The notes beneath the pieces are model-generated. The model was given only the letters and a program-made list of their open reading frames with translations, did not search any database and had not been told where the DNA came from. Of a DNA stretch of 62,300 nucleotides, positions 24,044 through 34,216 are shown piece by piece (the first letter of the stretch is position 1; every line of letters begins with the position of its first letter). A program made the translations under genes and the position numbers. Source of the stretch: DASXAQ01 sp036406615 (lineage in GTDB: Bacteria > Actinomycetota > UBA4738); the NCBI GenBank assembly GCA_036406615.1, contig DASXAQ010000006.1, positions 1-62,300 of the forward strand. The letters are read 5' to 3'.

Positions 24044-25396
24044 GTGGTCAGGACCGCTGAGGATTTCGCGCGCACGCGCACCGAACGCGTCCCGCCGCAC
24101 AACCTGGAGGCCGAGGAGTCGGTCCTGGGTTCGATGATGCTCTCACCGGAGGCCATCGCGGCCGTCGTCGAGGTCGTCAAAGCCGGCGACTTCTACCGGC
24201 CGGCGCACCGTCGGATCTTCGAAGCCGTCATCGGCATCTACGCGCGCGGCGAGCCGGTCGACGCCATCACCGCGGTCGAGGAGCTCAAGCGCCAGGGCGC
24301 GCTCGAGGACGTCGGCGGCGCCCTGTACGTGGCGAACCTGGTCGAGTCGGTCCCCACGCCCGCCAGCGCCGGCTACTACGCCAAGATCGTTGCCGACCAC
24401 TCGCTGCTTCGGCGGCTGATCGACGCGGGGTCGCAGATCGTCGCCCGCGCCTACTCGGTGCCGCGCGATCCCCGCCTGGCCGCCGACGAGGCCGAAGGCC
24501 TGATCTACGCGGTGTCCCGCCACGACGAGCAGGAGGAGATCGTCCCGATGGCGGCCCTGGTCGACGACAGCATGTCCCAGCTGGAGCACATCCAGCAGCG
24601 GGATTCGCCATTCGCCGGCATCCCCACCGGGTTCCTCGACCTGGACAACCTGCTGTCGGGGCTGCAGCCCGGCAACCTGATCATCGTCGCGGCCCGCCCG
24701 GGCATCGGCAAGTCCTCGCTCGTGACGAACCTGGCCCGCAACGTCGCGGTCGACGCGAGCTCGCCCGTGATGATGTTCTCCCTGGAGATGAGCCGATGGG
24801 AGATCGGCATGCGCCTGCTGTGCGGGGACGCCCGCGTGCCGTGGGACCGCGTACGCGCCGGACGGGTGCAGACGGAGGAGTGGACGCGGATCGTCGAGGC
24901 GGCCGAGTACCTGCACGAAGCGCCGCTGTTCATCGTCGACTCGGGCAACGTGACCATCGTGGACATCCGCGCCAAGGCACGACGGCAGCGGTCCCGGCGC
25001 GAGGGGCTCGGGCTGATCATCGTCGACTACCTGCAGCTGATGTCCGGCCACATGCGCACCGAGAACCGCCAGCAGGAAGTGGCAGAGATCAGCCGGTCGT
25101 TGAAGCTGCTGGCCAAGGAGCTCGAGATCCCCGTCATCGCGGTCTCGCAGCTGAACCGCAACCCGGAGACCCGAGCCGACAAGCGCCCGCAGCTGTCGGA
25201 CCTGCGTGAGAGCGGCAGCCTCGAACAGGACGCGGACATCGTCATGTTCATCCACCGCGACGACTCGGACACCGACCCGGCGGCGAAGGGCCGCGCGGAC
25301 ATCATCGTGGCCAAGCATCGCAACGGGCCGACCGACACCGTCCAGCTGACGTTCCTGCCGCACCTCACGCTGTTTCGAAACTTCGCTCGGACCTGA
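24044..25396 (+). CDS. dnaB: replicative DNA helicase
   Basis: 450 residues, no intein. The N-terminal DnaG-interaction domain has PPHNLEAEESVLGSMMLS. The RecA-like domain has Walker A ARPGIGKSSLVTNLARN, MMFSLEMSRWEIGMRLLC, Walker B LIIVDYLQLMSG, ISRSLKLLAKELEIPVIAVSQLNR and the arginine-finger region ESGSLEQDADIVMFIHRDD. It forms the hexameric ring that unwinds the fork. GTG 24044 is preceded by GGAGGG at short spacing (3-4 nt). Its own promoter lies downstream of the rplI terminator. Confidence 0.96.
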   Translation: MVRTAEDFARTRTERVPPHNLEAEESVLGSMMLSPEAIAAVVEVVKAGDFYRPAHRRIFEAVIGIYARGEPVDAITAVEELKRQGALEDVGGALYVANLVESVPTPASAGYYAKIVADHSLLRRLIDAGSQIVARAYSVPRDPRLAADEAEGLIYAVSRHDEQEEIVPMAALVDDSMSQLEHIQQRDSPFAGIPTGFLDLDNLLSGLQPGNLIIVAARPGIGKSSLVTNLARNVAVDASSPVMMFSLEMSRWEIGMRLLCGDARVPWDRVRAGRVQTEEWTRIVEAAEYLHEAPLFIVDSGNVTIVDIRAKARRQRSRREGLGLIIVDYLQLMSGHMRTENRQQEVAEISRSLKLLAKELEIPVIAVSQLNRNPETRADKRPQLSDLRESGSLEQDADIVMFIHRDDSDTDPAAKGRADIIVAKHRNGPTDTVQLTFLPHLTLFRNFART

Positions 25397-25409
25397 TCGC
25401 GCCAGCCGT

Positions 25410-25415
25410 TAGGCT
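25410..25415 (+). promoter_or_regulatory. candidate leaderless -10 (TAGGCT) for nth
   Basis: TAGGCT lies 9 nt before ATG 25425, with no ribosome binding site, in the 28-nt gap after dnaB. Confidence 0.5.
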
Positions 25416-25424
25416 TGGCCGCCG

Positions 25425-26264
25425 ATGAGCCGAGCCGGCACCGACGCCCCGCGGCGCCCCCGAGCGGGCCGCCCGCCGTCGCCCGCGACGATCCGCGAGA
25501 TCGTCCGCCGCTTGGCGTCGCGTTACGGCCCCCTGGAGCCTCCGCGCCGGTGGGATCCGCTGGAGGAGCTGATCCTGACCGTGCTGTCGCAGAACACCAG
25601 CGACGTCAACAGCGACCGGGCGTTCGCGGCCATGCGCGCGCGGTGGCCGACGTGGGAGGGGTTGGCCGCCGCCGACCCGGGTTCCCTGGCCGCCGCCATC
25701 AAGCCGGGCGGCCTGTCGAACATCAAGGCCCCCCGGATCCTGGCGATCCTGGCCGAGATCCGGGCGCGGCAGGACGGATCGCTGGACCTCGAATGGATGC
25801 ACCGCGCGTCCGATCGCCGGGTCGAGGACTACCTCACGTCGCTTCCGGGCGTGGGACCGAAGACCGCCGCCTGCGTCCTGGCGTTCTCGCTCGGACGCCC
25901 CGCCTTGCCGGTGGACACGCACGTGCTGCGGGTCGCCCGCCGCCTGGGGTTCCTCGACGCGCGCGCCGACGCCACCCGGGCCCACGAGGTCCTGCGGGAC
26001 CTCGTGCCCGCGCGACTTCGGGTCCGGATGCACGTGGGCCTGATCCGGCTGGGCCGCGAGCTGTGCCGCGCGGGCATGCCGCGGTGCGCCGCGTGCCCGC
26101 TTGCCGACCTGTGCCCCACCGCGCCGTCCGTGCTCGGCGCGGCCGTGTCGGCGCGTCGGCCTCCCGCCGCGCGTCGCCCAGCCGCCGCGCGCCCAGCCGC
26201 CGCGGGGCGCCCTCCAGCTTCGCCCCGCCCGCGGGCCGTCGGCCGCACGTCCGGACGGGCATGA
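25425..26264 (+). CDS. nth: endonuclease III-type DNA glycosylase/AP lyase
   Basis: 279 residues. HhH-GPD fold with LSQNTSDVNSDRAF, the helix-hairpin-helix LPGVGPKTAACVLAF (catalytic Lys) and VDTHVLRVARRLG (catalytic Asp). A [4Fe-4S] loop is spaced C-x6-C-x2-C-x5-C (CRAGMPRCAACPLADLC). It removes oxidised pyrimidines and cuts abasic sites. The last 50 residues are a repetitive Ala/Arg/Pro tail (PAARRPAA), longer than usual and probably disordered or DNA-binding. It is ATGA-coupled to a small membrane protein gene. Confidence 0.92.
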   Translation: MSRAGTDAPRRPRAGRPPSPATIREIVRRLASRYGPLEPPRRWDPLEELILTVLSQNTSDVNSDRAFAAMRARWPTWEGLAAADPGSLAAAIKPGGLSNIKAPRILAILAEIRARQDGSLDLEWMHRASDRRVEDYLTSLPGVGPKTAACVLAFSLGRPALPVDTHVLRVARRLGFLDARADATRAHEVLRDLVPARLRVRMHVGLIRLGRELCRAGMPRCAACPLADLCPTAPSVLGAAVSARRPPAARRPAAARPAAAGRPPASPRPRAVGRTSGRA

Positions 26265-26485
26265 TCCCGGTCCCAACGCTCGTCGCCGAACTGGTCGCCG
26301 GCGTCGGTGCCGCGTTGGCCGGCGCCAACATCGTCGTGCTGCTTCGCCCGTGGTGGGTGAGACGGCGCACCGGCAAGATCGCGCCGCGGCCGGCCTCCAC
26401 CCGCAGGGTCGTGGCCAACATCGTCATCGGGCTGCTCGTGATGACGTGGGGGATCGCCACGCTGGTGCACGGGACCAGCGGCTGA
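26261..26485 (+). CDS. small two-helix membrane protein, 74 residues
   Basis: ATG 26261 overlaps the nth stop (ATGA). The product has two membrane helices (LVAELVAGVGAALAGANIVVLL and VVANIVIGLLVMTWGIATLVHG) joined by a basic loop (RPWWVRRRTGKIAPRP), so both ends probably lie outside. I recognise no family. Its TGA is immediately next to the encoded CCA end of the convergent tRNA-Gly gene. Confidence 0.6.
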   Translation: MIPVPTLVAELVAGVGAALAGANIVVLLRPWWVRRRTGKIAPRPASTRRVVANIVIGLLVMTWGIATLVHGTSG

Positions 26486-26559
26486 TGGAGCGGCTGAGGG
26501 GAATCGAACCCCCGTCTCAAGCTTGGGAAGCTTGCGTTCTGCCATTGAACCACAGCCGC
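26486..26559 (-). tRNA. tRNA-Gly (anticodon CCC)
   Basis: On the minus strand the gene begins GCGGCTG and ends CAGCCGC-T-CCA, giving a 7-bp acceptor stem, a U discriminator (normal for tRNA-Gly) and an encoded CCA tail. The anticodon arm is CAAGC-TTCCCAA-GCTTG, i.e. anticodon CCC reading GGG. The T arm has GGTTCGATTCC. Length is 74 nt including CCA. No integrase or att repeat lies beside it. Confidence 0.95.
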
Positions 26560-26594
26560 TTGAGGGGCCGATTCTAGCGCCGGATGGCCCGTAG

Positions 26595-26600
26595 TAGGCT
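26595..26600 (+). promoter_or_regulatory. candidate leaderless -10 (TAGGCT) for dcd
   Basis: TAGGCT lies 9 nt before ATG 26610; no ribosome binding site. Confidence 0.5.
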
Positions 26601-26609
26601 TCCCGCCCG

Positions 26610-27185
26610 ATGATCCTGTCGGACCGTTCCATCCAGGAGGAGATCGACGCCGGGCGGATCGTGATCGAGCCGTTCGAGCCGCGAAACCTGCAGCCCTCGT
26701 CGGTGGACCTGCACGTCGATCGCACGTTTCGCACGTTCCACAACGCGCGCTATCCGTTCATCGACGTCAAGCAGGAGATGACCGAGCTGACCGAGCTCGT
26801 CGAGGTCGAGGGGGACACGCCGTTCATCCTGCACCCCGGCGAGTTCGTCCTCGGCTCCACGCTGGAGCGCGTGGCGATCCCCGACGACCTCGTCGCGCGC
26901 CTGGAGGGCAAGTCGTCGCTCGGCCGCCTGGGCCTGCTGATCCACTCGACCGCCGGGTACGTCGATCCGGGATGGGACGGCTACCTGACGCTTGAGCTGT
27001 CGAACGTGGCCAACCTTCCGATCACGATCTACCCGAAGATGAAGATCGGGCAGATCTCGTTCTTCCGGCTCTCGTCCGCGGCCGACCGGCCGTACGGCTC
27101 GAAGGACCGGGGCAGTAAGTACCAGGGGCAGCGCGGTCCGACGCCGAGCCGGTTCTTCGAGGAGTTCCGCAAGCCGACGGGCTGA
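26610..27185 (+). CDS. dcd: dCTP deaminase, probably dUMP-forming (DCD-DUT)
   Basis: 191 residues. Key parts: MILSDRSIQEEIDAGRIVIEPFEPRNLQPSSVDLHVD, LEGKSSLGRLGLLIHSTAGYVDPGWDGYLTLELSNVANLPI (catalytic Glu in TLELSN) and KYQGQRGPTPSR. The last two segments are nearly the same as in M. tuberculosis Dcd:Dut, which converts dCTP directly to dUMP and PPi. I infer the same bifunctional activity. It supplies dUMP for thymidylate synthesis and keeps dUTP low. Confidence 0.92.
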   Translation: MILSDRSIQEEIDAGRIVIEPFEPRNLQPSSVDLHVDRTFRTFHNARYPFIDVKQEMTELTELVEVEGDTPFILHPGEFVLGSTLERVAIPDDLVARLEGKSSLGRLGLLIHSTAGYVDPGWDGYLTLELSNVANLPITIYPKMKIGQISFFRLSSAADRPYGSKDRGSKYQGQRGPTPSRFFEEFRKPTG

Positions 27186-27213
27186 CCCATACCGGCCCGC
27201 GGTTCGGCCGTCG

Positions 27214-27945
27214 CTACGCGGGCCGCTTGTTCGGCTGGTGCGACGGGTGCGCCTGCACGCCGACCGGGCGGTGCATGGTCGGGCCGAGTCCCATCGACAC
27301 CGCGGCCATGGCCGCCTGGGTCCGGTTGCTGACGCCGAGCTTGCGGAAGACGGTGGCCAGGTGCGCCTTGACGGTCTTCTCCGACAGGAACAGCCGCTTG
27401 GAGATCTCCCGGTTGCTGTGGCCGGCCGCCAGCAGGTCCAGGATCTCCGTCTCCCGTCGCGTGAGCCGGGCCTCGACCGAGCGCGAGCTGGTCTGGCCGT
27501 TCCCGTCGCCGGACATCGCGTCGGGCAGGAGCTTCGACTCCTCGAACAGGTTGCTGATGGCGCGCGCGGACAGGACGTTGCCGGCGCCCGACAGGGCCAC
27601 GGTGATCGCCTGCGTGAGGTCGGCGGGCGTCGAATCCTTCAGCAGGTACCCGGCGGCGCCGGCCGCCATCGCGGCCTTCACGTACTCGGGGTTGTCGTAG
27701 TTCGTGAGCATGATGACGGGCAGGTTCGGCCACGTGTCGCGGATGTGCTCCAGCAGCTCCAGGCCGCTGTGGCCCGGCATGCGGATGTCGACCAGCGCGA
27801 CGTCGTGCATGGTCTCCTGCAGGATCGAGGTCGCCTCGTCTGCGCTTCCGGCCTCCGTGACGTCGGCCTCATTCACGCACGACCGCACGAGATGCGCGAG
27901 CCCATTTCGTACCAGCGTGTGATCGTCGACGAGCAGTACCTTCAT
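27214..27945 (-). CDS. NarL/FixJ-family response regulator
   Basis: 243 residues. Receiver domain: MKVLLVDDHTLVRNGLAHLV, phospho-acceptor Asp in VALVDIRMPGHSGLEL and Lys in YLLKDST. An unusually long linker (about 35 residues) joins it to the LuxR helix-turn-helix (LTRRETEILDLLAAGHSNREISKRLFLSEKTVKAHLATVFRKLG), followed by a 35-residue His/Pro-rich tail. Its ATG overlaps the stop of the kinase gene (27942-27945), so kinase and regulator are translated together. Confidence 0.92.
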   Translation of the reverse strand: MKVLLVDDHTLVRNGLAHLVRSCVNEADVTEAGSADEATSILQETMHDVALVDIRMPGHSGLELLEHIRDTWPNLPVIMLTNYDNPEYVKAAMAAGAAGYLLKDSTPADLTQAITVALSGAGNVLSARAISNLFEESKLLPDAMSGDGNGQTSSRSVEARLTRRETEILDLLAAGHSNREISKRLFLSEKTVKAHLATVFRKLGVSNRTQAAMAAVSMGLGPTMHRPVGVQAHPSHQPNKRPA

Positions 27946-29114
27946 GACGCCACCTCATCGATTGGGAGCCGGGCGACGACGCGGGTGCCGTGCCCCGGTT
28001 TGGATTCGACGTACAGCTTCCCTCCCATGTTTCGAACGCGGCGTTGCAGCAGTGCGAGGCCCACGTGGTTGGCCGAGACGGCCGAGTCGTGCTCGTCCGT
28101 CGTGAACCCGCGGCCCCGGTCGCAGATGCTCACGGTCAGGTCCGTTGCGCTGGCCGAAAGCCGAACCGTCACGTCCTCGGTCGACGCGTGCTTGGCGGCG
28201 TTGGTCAGCGCCTCGCCGATCACCGAGTACGCGATTGACACCACCGGCGCCGGCACGCGATCGAGGTCGCCTTCGATCGACACGCGGGCGGGCAGGCCCC
28301 AGCGCTTGACCACACGCTCGACGTAGGCGTCCAGCCGCTCGGGCTCGACCGCATCGTCGTCGCCCTCGACGCCCGGCTCGCCTTCGGCCAGGCGGGCGAC
28401 GACGGCGCGTACGTCGGCCACCACGCGGCGCATCTCCCGTCGGTATTCGTCCAGGGTGGCGACCGCCTCGTCGGGGTCGTCCTCGACGAGCGCGTGCAGG
28501 CTTTCCATCTCGAGCACCGCGCCCGTAAGCGTCTGGATCAGATCGTCGTGCAGGTGCTCGGCCAGAGCCGTGCGCTCGCGTTCGACCCGGGTGGCCAGGC
28601 CGCGCAGTCGCGAGGCAGCCTCACGGGCCGTGGCGACGGCTTCGGCGAGCTCGTTCATCGCCGCGGCGTCCAGCCACTGGTCGTCCTCCCAGATCGCCAG
28701 CAGGATCTCGTGCCGGTCGCCGCTCACGCAGAACCCCGCGGACACCGACGCGGTCGGAAGCCCGAGCGCCACGGCCAGCCGCTTCAGGGCCGCCCGCCCC
28801 GCCCCGCGCTCGGCGCGGAGCATCGTCTCCTCGAGCACGCCGGGCGCGAGCGCCTCCGGGGATGGATCCCCGGACGACGACACGACCTCGACGGCGGCAC
28901 CGCAGACGTCGGGTCGCGACGACAGCAGCAGCAGCCGGCCGGCCCCGATGGACTCGGACGCGGCCGCCAGCAGGTCTTCCGTGGTCGCCCGCGGCTGCGA
29001 CAGCATGGCGCGCACGTCGGCCATCGCTCGGGCCACGGTCGCCGAATCGGGGCGCGAGGGCGCGAGGACGCCGGCCAGCCCGCCGTCGTCCGTGGGGGAC
29101 GTGGCGGCGAGCAC
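27942..29114 (-). CDS. cytoplasmic NarL-type sensor histidine kinase
   Basis: About 390 residues with no membrane helix. The N-terminal 150 residues form a GAF-like sensor region (ASESIGAGRLLLLSS..VSAGFCVSGDRHEILLAIWEDDQWL). Next is HisKA_3 with the phospho-His in LAEHLHDDLIQTLTGAVLEMESLHALV, then HATPase (VIGEALTNAAKHAS, ICDRGRGF, GLALLQRRVRNMGG). The start is uncertain. GTG 29114 has GGAGG 11 nt upstream, and GTG 29123 and GTG 29216 are in-frame alternatives. It is coupled to the downstream regulator. A cytosolic input such as a ligand, redox or metabolite is likely. Confidence 0.82.
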   Translation of the reverse strand: MLAATSPTDDGGLAGVLAPSRPDSATVARAMADVRAMLSQPRATTEDLLAAASESIGAGRLLLLSSRPDVCGAAVEVVSSSGDPSPEALAPGVLEETMLRAERGAGRAALKRLAVALGLPTASVSAGFCVSGDRHEILLAIWEDDQWLDAAAMNELAEAVATAREAASRLRGLATRVERERTALAEHLHDDLIQTLTGAVLEMESLHALVEDDPDEAVATLDEYRREMRRVVADVRAVVARLAEGEPGVEGDDDAVEPERLDAYVERVVKRWGLPARVSIEGDLDRVPAPVVSIAYSVIGEALTNAAKHASTEDVTVRLSASATDLTVSICDRGRGFTTDEHDSAVSANHVGLALLQRRVRNMGGKLYVESKPGHGTRVVARLPIDEVAS

Positions 29115-29328
29115 GGGCCTCACAACCTCCGGGCCTGTCCGTCGCGCCGAGCGTTTCGCGGTCGCCCGGGTGCGCAAACGGCCATGCCGGTCGAGTACAC
29201 CATTCCGGCTCTGCACACATCCGATATCGGTCGCAGCCGGTTCCGCCTTGAACGGGCGGTCCTAGGCGGATGAACAGGGCGAACGGGTGGCGATAGGCCG
29301 AACGTCGTACTAGCCGGCCGCCAGTGGG

Positions 29329-31428
29329 TCAGCCGATCTCGTCTGGGCGTTCGTCGCCCCCCTCAGCGGGAGGACTAGCACGCTCGGGGACCGCGGGGGG
29401 GCCGTCGAGCGAGGCGGCCACGACCTGGGCCACGTCCAGCACCCGGATCTGGCCGCCGCGCGCGTTGGCGCCGTCGTCGAGCATGATCAGGCAGAACGGG
29501 CACGCGACCCCCATGGCGCCGGCGCCGGTGGCCATCGCCTCCTCGGTCCGCTCGATGTTGACCCGCTTGCCGAGGCGCTCCTCCAGCCACATGCGCGCAC
29601 CGCCCGCGCCGCAGCAGAAGCCTCGCTCGCGGTGCCGCGGCAGCTCGACGGTCCGCAGCCCCGGGATGCGGTCGAGGACGCTGCGCGGCTCGTCGTACAC
29701 GCCGTTGTGCCGGCCCAGGTAGCACGGGTCGTGGTAGGTCAGCAGCTCGTTCACCTCGGCGGTCGGGTTGAGCCGGCCCTGCTGGATCAGCCGGTCGAAC
29801 AGCTCGGTGTGGTGCACGACCTCGTACGTGCCGCCGTAGTCCGGGTACTCGTTCTTCAGCGTGTTGAAGCAGTGAGGGCAGTTGACGACGATCGTGCGTA
29901 CGCCCGCGCCGTTGAGCGTCTCGACGTTCTGCTCGGCGAGTATCTGGAACAGGTACTCGTTGCCCAGTCGCCTCGCGGGGTCGCCGTTGCACAGCTCGCG
30001 CGGCCCCAGGATGGCGAAGTCCAGCCCGGCCGCGGTCATGACCTGCGCGACCGCCCGGGTGATCTTGCGCGCGCGATCGTCGAACGACCCGGCGCAGCCC
30101 ACCCAGTACAGGTATTCGGGAGCGGCCCCGTTCACGAGCGGAACGTCCATGTCCTTGGCCCAGTCGGCCCGCGTGGACTGCGACTGGCCCCACGGATTCG
30201 ACGAGTTCTCCAGGTTGCGCAGCAGCAGGCCGGCCTCCTGCGGGAACCGAGACTCGGCCATCACCAGGTTGCGGCGCAGGTCGACGATGTGGTCCACGTG
30301 CTCGATGTCGACCGGGCACTCCTGCATGCACGCGCCGCACGTGGTGCAGGACCAGATGACCTCGTCCTCGACCACGTCGGGCACCAGGGCCGCCTTCTCG
30401 TACGCCTCGCCCTTCGCCTTCGCCTCCAGGATCTTGGGTCCCTGATCGAAGACGTGGTCGCGCAGGTTCATGATGAGCAGCTTCGGGGACAGCGGTTTGC
30501 CCGTGTTCCACGCGGGGCAGGCGTTCTGGCACCGCCCGCACTCGGTGCAGGCGTACGTGTCCAGGATCTCCTTCCACGTCAGGTCCTCGAGCGACCCCGC
30601 CCCGAGGCTGACCTCGTCCTCCTCCAGCGCTTCGAGGTCGATCTTCAGGGGCCGCAGCCGACCTCGCGCCTTGGTGTTCGCGAAGTAGACGTTGAACTCC
30701 GACATGAAGATGTGCAGGTGCTTCGAGTAGGGGATGTACGCCAGGAACCCCACGATCAGCACGATGTGCGCCCACAGGAAGATCGTCTCGAAGGCCTCGA
30801 TGCCGCCCGTCGGCAGGTGGTCGAACAGGGGCGAGAACAGGTTCGACAGCGGCGTCCAACGGGCCGGCGACTCGTTGACGCCGAGTGCGATACGCGCGGC
30901 GTTCAGCAGGATCAGCGTGAGCATGATCCCGAGGATCCACAGCAGGATGTAGTCGGCCTCGCGCAGGTGACTGCCGACGAAGCGCTCCGGGCGCTGGAGC
31001 TTGCGGTAGTAGAAGGCCATCGCCACCCCGACGATGACGAGGAGCGCGAACAGGTCCTGCACGAACCCGAGCCAGGCGCTTCGGCCGATCAGCGGGATGG
31101 CGAACGTGCGCGTGAACACCTCCCCGAAGGCTTCCAGGATGGTCGTCAGCAGGACCAGGAAGCCCCAGAAGATGAACGCGTGCATGAGCCCGGGACCCAT
31201 GCGCTGCAGCAGCTTGCGCTGGCCGAGCACGACGGTGGTCTCCTGCCCGACCCGGCGGCCCACGTCGCCGGTGCGGTCCGATGGCTGGCCGAGCCGCACG
31301 ATCGCCAAGAGCCGTCGCGTCCGCCGGCCGAAGATCAGCGCCGCCGCGACCACGACCAGCAGCAGAACGATCGGACCGATGACGGAGGAGGCGCCGGCGA
31401 TCAGCGGATGCGCGAGCGGTCCGGTCAC
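29329..31428 (-). CDS. membrane Fe-S oxidoreductase, EtfD/HdrD-like (Rv0338c type)
   Basis: 699 residues. The N-terminal half has about six membrane helices resembling NarI/DsrM-type haem-binding subunits. A hydrophilic domain follows with two [4Fe-4S] motifs (CTECGRCQNACP and CTTCGACMQECP) and two CCG-type domains (CPHCFNTLKNEYP, HDPCYLGRHNGVYDEPR, FCCGAGGARMW). In mycobacteria the similar EtfD passes electrons from ETF in beta-oxidation to menaquinone; I infer that role. No etfBA is nearby. GTG 31428 sits 7 nt behind TAGACT with no ribosome binding site; the frame continuing to 31698 is unlikely. Confidence 0.85.
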   Translation of the reverse strand: MTGPLAHPLIAGASSVIGPIVLLLVVVAAALIFGRRTRRLLAIVRLGQPSDRTGDVGRRVGQETTVVLGQRKLLQRMGPGLMHAFIFWGFLVLLTTILEAFGEVFTRTFAIPLIGRSAWLGFVQDLFALLVIVGVAMAFYYRKLQRPERFVGSHLREADYILLWILGIMLTLILLNAARIALGVNESPARWTPLSNLFSPLFDHLPTGGIEAFETIFLWAHIVLIVGFLAYIPYSKHLHIFMSEFNVYFANTKARGRLRPLKIDLEALEEDEVSLGAGSLEDLTWKEILDTYACTECGRCQNACPAWNTGKPLSPKLLIMNLRDHVFDQGPKILEAKAKGEAYEKAALVPDVVEDEVIWSCTTCGACMQECPVDIEHVDHIVDLRRNLVMAESRFPQEAGLLLRNLENSSNPWGQSQSTRADWAKDMDVPLVNGAAPEYLYWVGCAGSFDDRARKITRAVAQVMTAAGLDFAILGPRELCNGDPARRLGNEYLFQILAEQNVETLNGAGVRTIVVNCPHCFNTLKNEYPDYGGTYEVVHHTELFDRLIQQGRLNPTAEVNELLTYHDPCYLGRHNGVYDEPRSVLDRIPGLRTVELPRHRERGFCCGAGGARMWLEERLGKRVNIERTEEAMATGAGAMGVACPFCLIMLDDGANARGGQIRVLDVAQVVAASLDGPPAVPERASPPAEGGDERPDEIG

Positions 31429-31435
31429 GCGCGCC

Positions 31436-31441
31436 AGTCTA
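31436..31441 (-). promoter_or_regulatory. candidate leaderless -10 (TAGACT) for the EtfD-like gene
   Basis: On the minus strand TAGACT is followed by 7 nt and then GTG 31428. Confidence 0.5.
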
Positions 31442-31522
31442 GGTGGCGCTCGTGCTTGTAGCAGCCCCGGCGCCGTGTGATCCTGAGCCGACATCGCGCG
31501 AGGACCGGAAGGGGGCAACGTC

Positions 31523-31720
31523 GTGATCGCGTTCCTGGTCGTCCTGTTCGTGGTCGTTGTGTTCGGATCGTTTCCGGCGACCTGGCTGCTGATGCTGTTC
31601 CTGGGCAACTTCGGCACCGGCCTCAGCTTCTGGGGGGCCCTGCCCGGCGGGATCCTGATCACCTTCTTCATCGCCGGTGCCGGCGGGCTCGCCGGCATGC
31701 GCCGGGCCGCCCGGGGCTGA
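31523..31720 (+). CDS. small two-helix membrane protein, 65 residues
   Basis: GTG 31523 with GAAGGGGG about 7 nt upstream. It is almost entirely hydrophobic: MIAFLVVLFVVVVFGSF, then WLLMLFLGNFG, then ALPGGILITFFIAGAGGLAGM with a basic end (RRAARG). No recognised family. It lies between the divergent EtfD-like gene and the dnaK promoter, on the same strand as the heat-shock operon. Confidence 0.55.
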   Translation: MIAFLVVLFVVVVFGSFPATWLLMLFLGNFGTGLSFWGALPGGILITFFIAGAGGLAGMRRAARG

Positions 31721-31796
31721 GTCTTCCTCCAGCATTTCCGCGGCTCCGGGGCAAGATTCCGGGGCCGGCTCCAGCATGCACACCGCCTTCAACAAA

Positions 31797-31827
31797 CTTG
31801 ACAGCCTGACACTCAAGCTTGTACCTT
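31797..31827 (+). promoter_or_regulatory. HspR-controlled dnaK promoter with HAIR operator
   Basis: CTTGACA-N7-ACTCAAG (31797-31817) matches the HspR-associated inverted repeat (CTTGAGT-N7-ACTCAAG) except in the inner bases of the left arm. Embedded in it is a consensus -35, TTGACA (31798-31803); TACCTT (31822-31827) is a plausible -10 at 18-bp spacing. HspR is encoded in this operon, so binding here would block RNA polymerase. Confidence 0.75.
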
Positions 31828-31879
31828 CGATCCAGACACACGTCGGCGTGAGCGGCGTGGATTGCGCTTGGATCGAAGG
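31824..31879 (+). repeat. 11-bp inverted repeat spanning the dnaK leader
   Basis: CCTTCGATCCA (31824-31834) and its exact complement TGGATCGAAGG (31869-31879) are 34 nt apart. The right arm runs into the AAGGAGG ribosome binding site (31876-31882); the left arm overlaps the -10 region. Confidence 0.8.
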
Positions 31880-31888
31880 AGGAAGTGG

Positions 31889-33769
<1,881 letters not shown>

Positions 33770-34216
33770 ATGGCAACGCTTGCGCGATGGGACCCGTTTC
33801 GGGACCTGATGTCGATCCAGAGCGAGTTGAACCGGTTGTTCGGCCGCACGTACTCCGGTGAGGAGCCGGGGTCGACGGCGGGGGCGTGGATGCCCGCGAT
33901 CGACATCTACGAGACCAAGGACCGCTACGTGGTCACGGCCGAGCTGCCGGGCATCGAGCCCGAGCAGGTCGAGGTCTCCGTCGAGGACTCCACACTGACG
34001 ATCCGAGGGGAACGACGATTCGCGACCGAGGTGGCCGAGGAGAACTTCCACCGCGTCGAGCGGCGCCACGGCGCCTTCGCGCGGACGCTCGCGCTGCCGG
34101 CCACCGCGGACACCGACCGGATCGAGGCGGCTTTCGACAAGGGCGTCCTGACGATCCAGGTGCCCAAGGCCGAGGAGGCCAAGCCGAAGAAGATCGAGAT
34201 CAAGGCCGCCGGATGA
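33770..34216 (+). CDS. small heat-shock protein (Hsp20/alpha-crystallin)
   Basis: 148 residues. MATLARWDPFRDLMSIQSELNRLF is the usual N-terminus. The alpha-crystallin domain runs from WMPAIDIYETKDRYVVTAELPGIEPEQVEVSVEDSTLTIRGERR to the A-x-x-x-n-GVLTI motif (AAFDKGVLTIQVPKAEEAKPKKIEI). It is an ATP-independent holdase that keeps unfolded proteins soluble for DnaK/ClpB. It starts directly after the dnaK stop and ends in an ATGA overlap with grpE. An Hsp20 gene between dnaK and grpE is less common than dnaK-grpE adjacency. Confidence 0.95.
   Translation: MATLARWDPFRDLMSIQSELNRLFGRTYSGEEPGSTAGAWMPAIDIYETKDRYVVTAELPGIEPEQVEVSVEDSTLTIRGERRFATEVAEENFHRVERRHGAFARTLALPATADTDRIEAAFDKGVLTIQVPKAEEAKPKKIEIKAAG

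Noticed and set aside
26486..26559. tRNA-Gly as a phage or island attachment site
   Set aside because: No integrase, no repeated tRNA end and no shift in gene content beside it.
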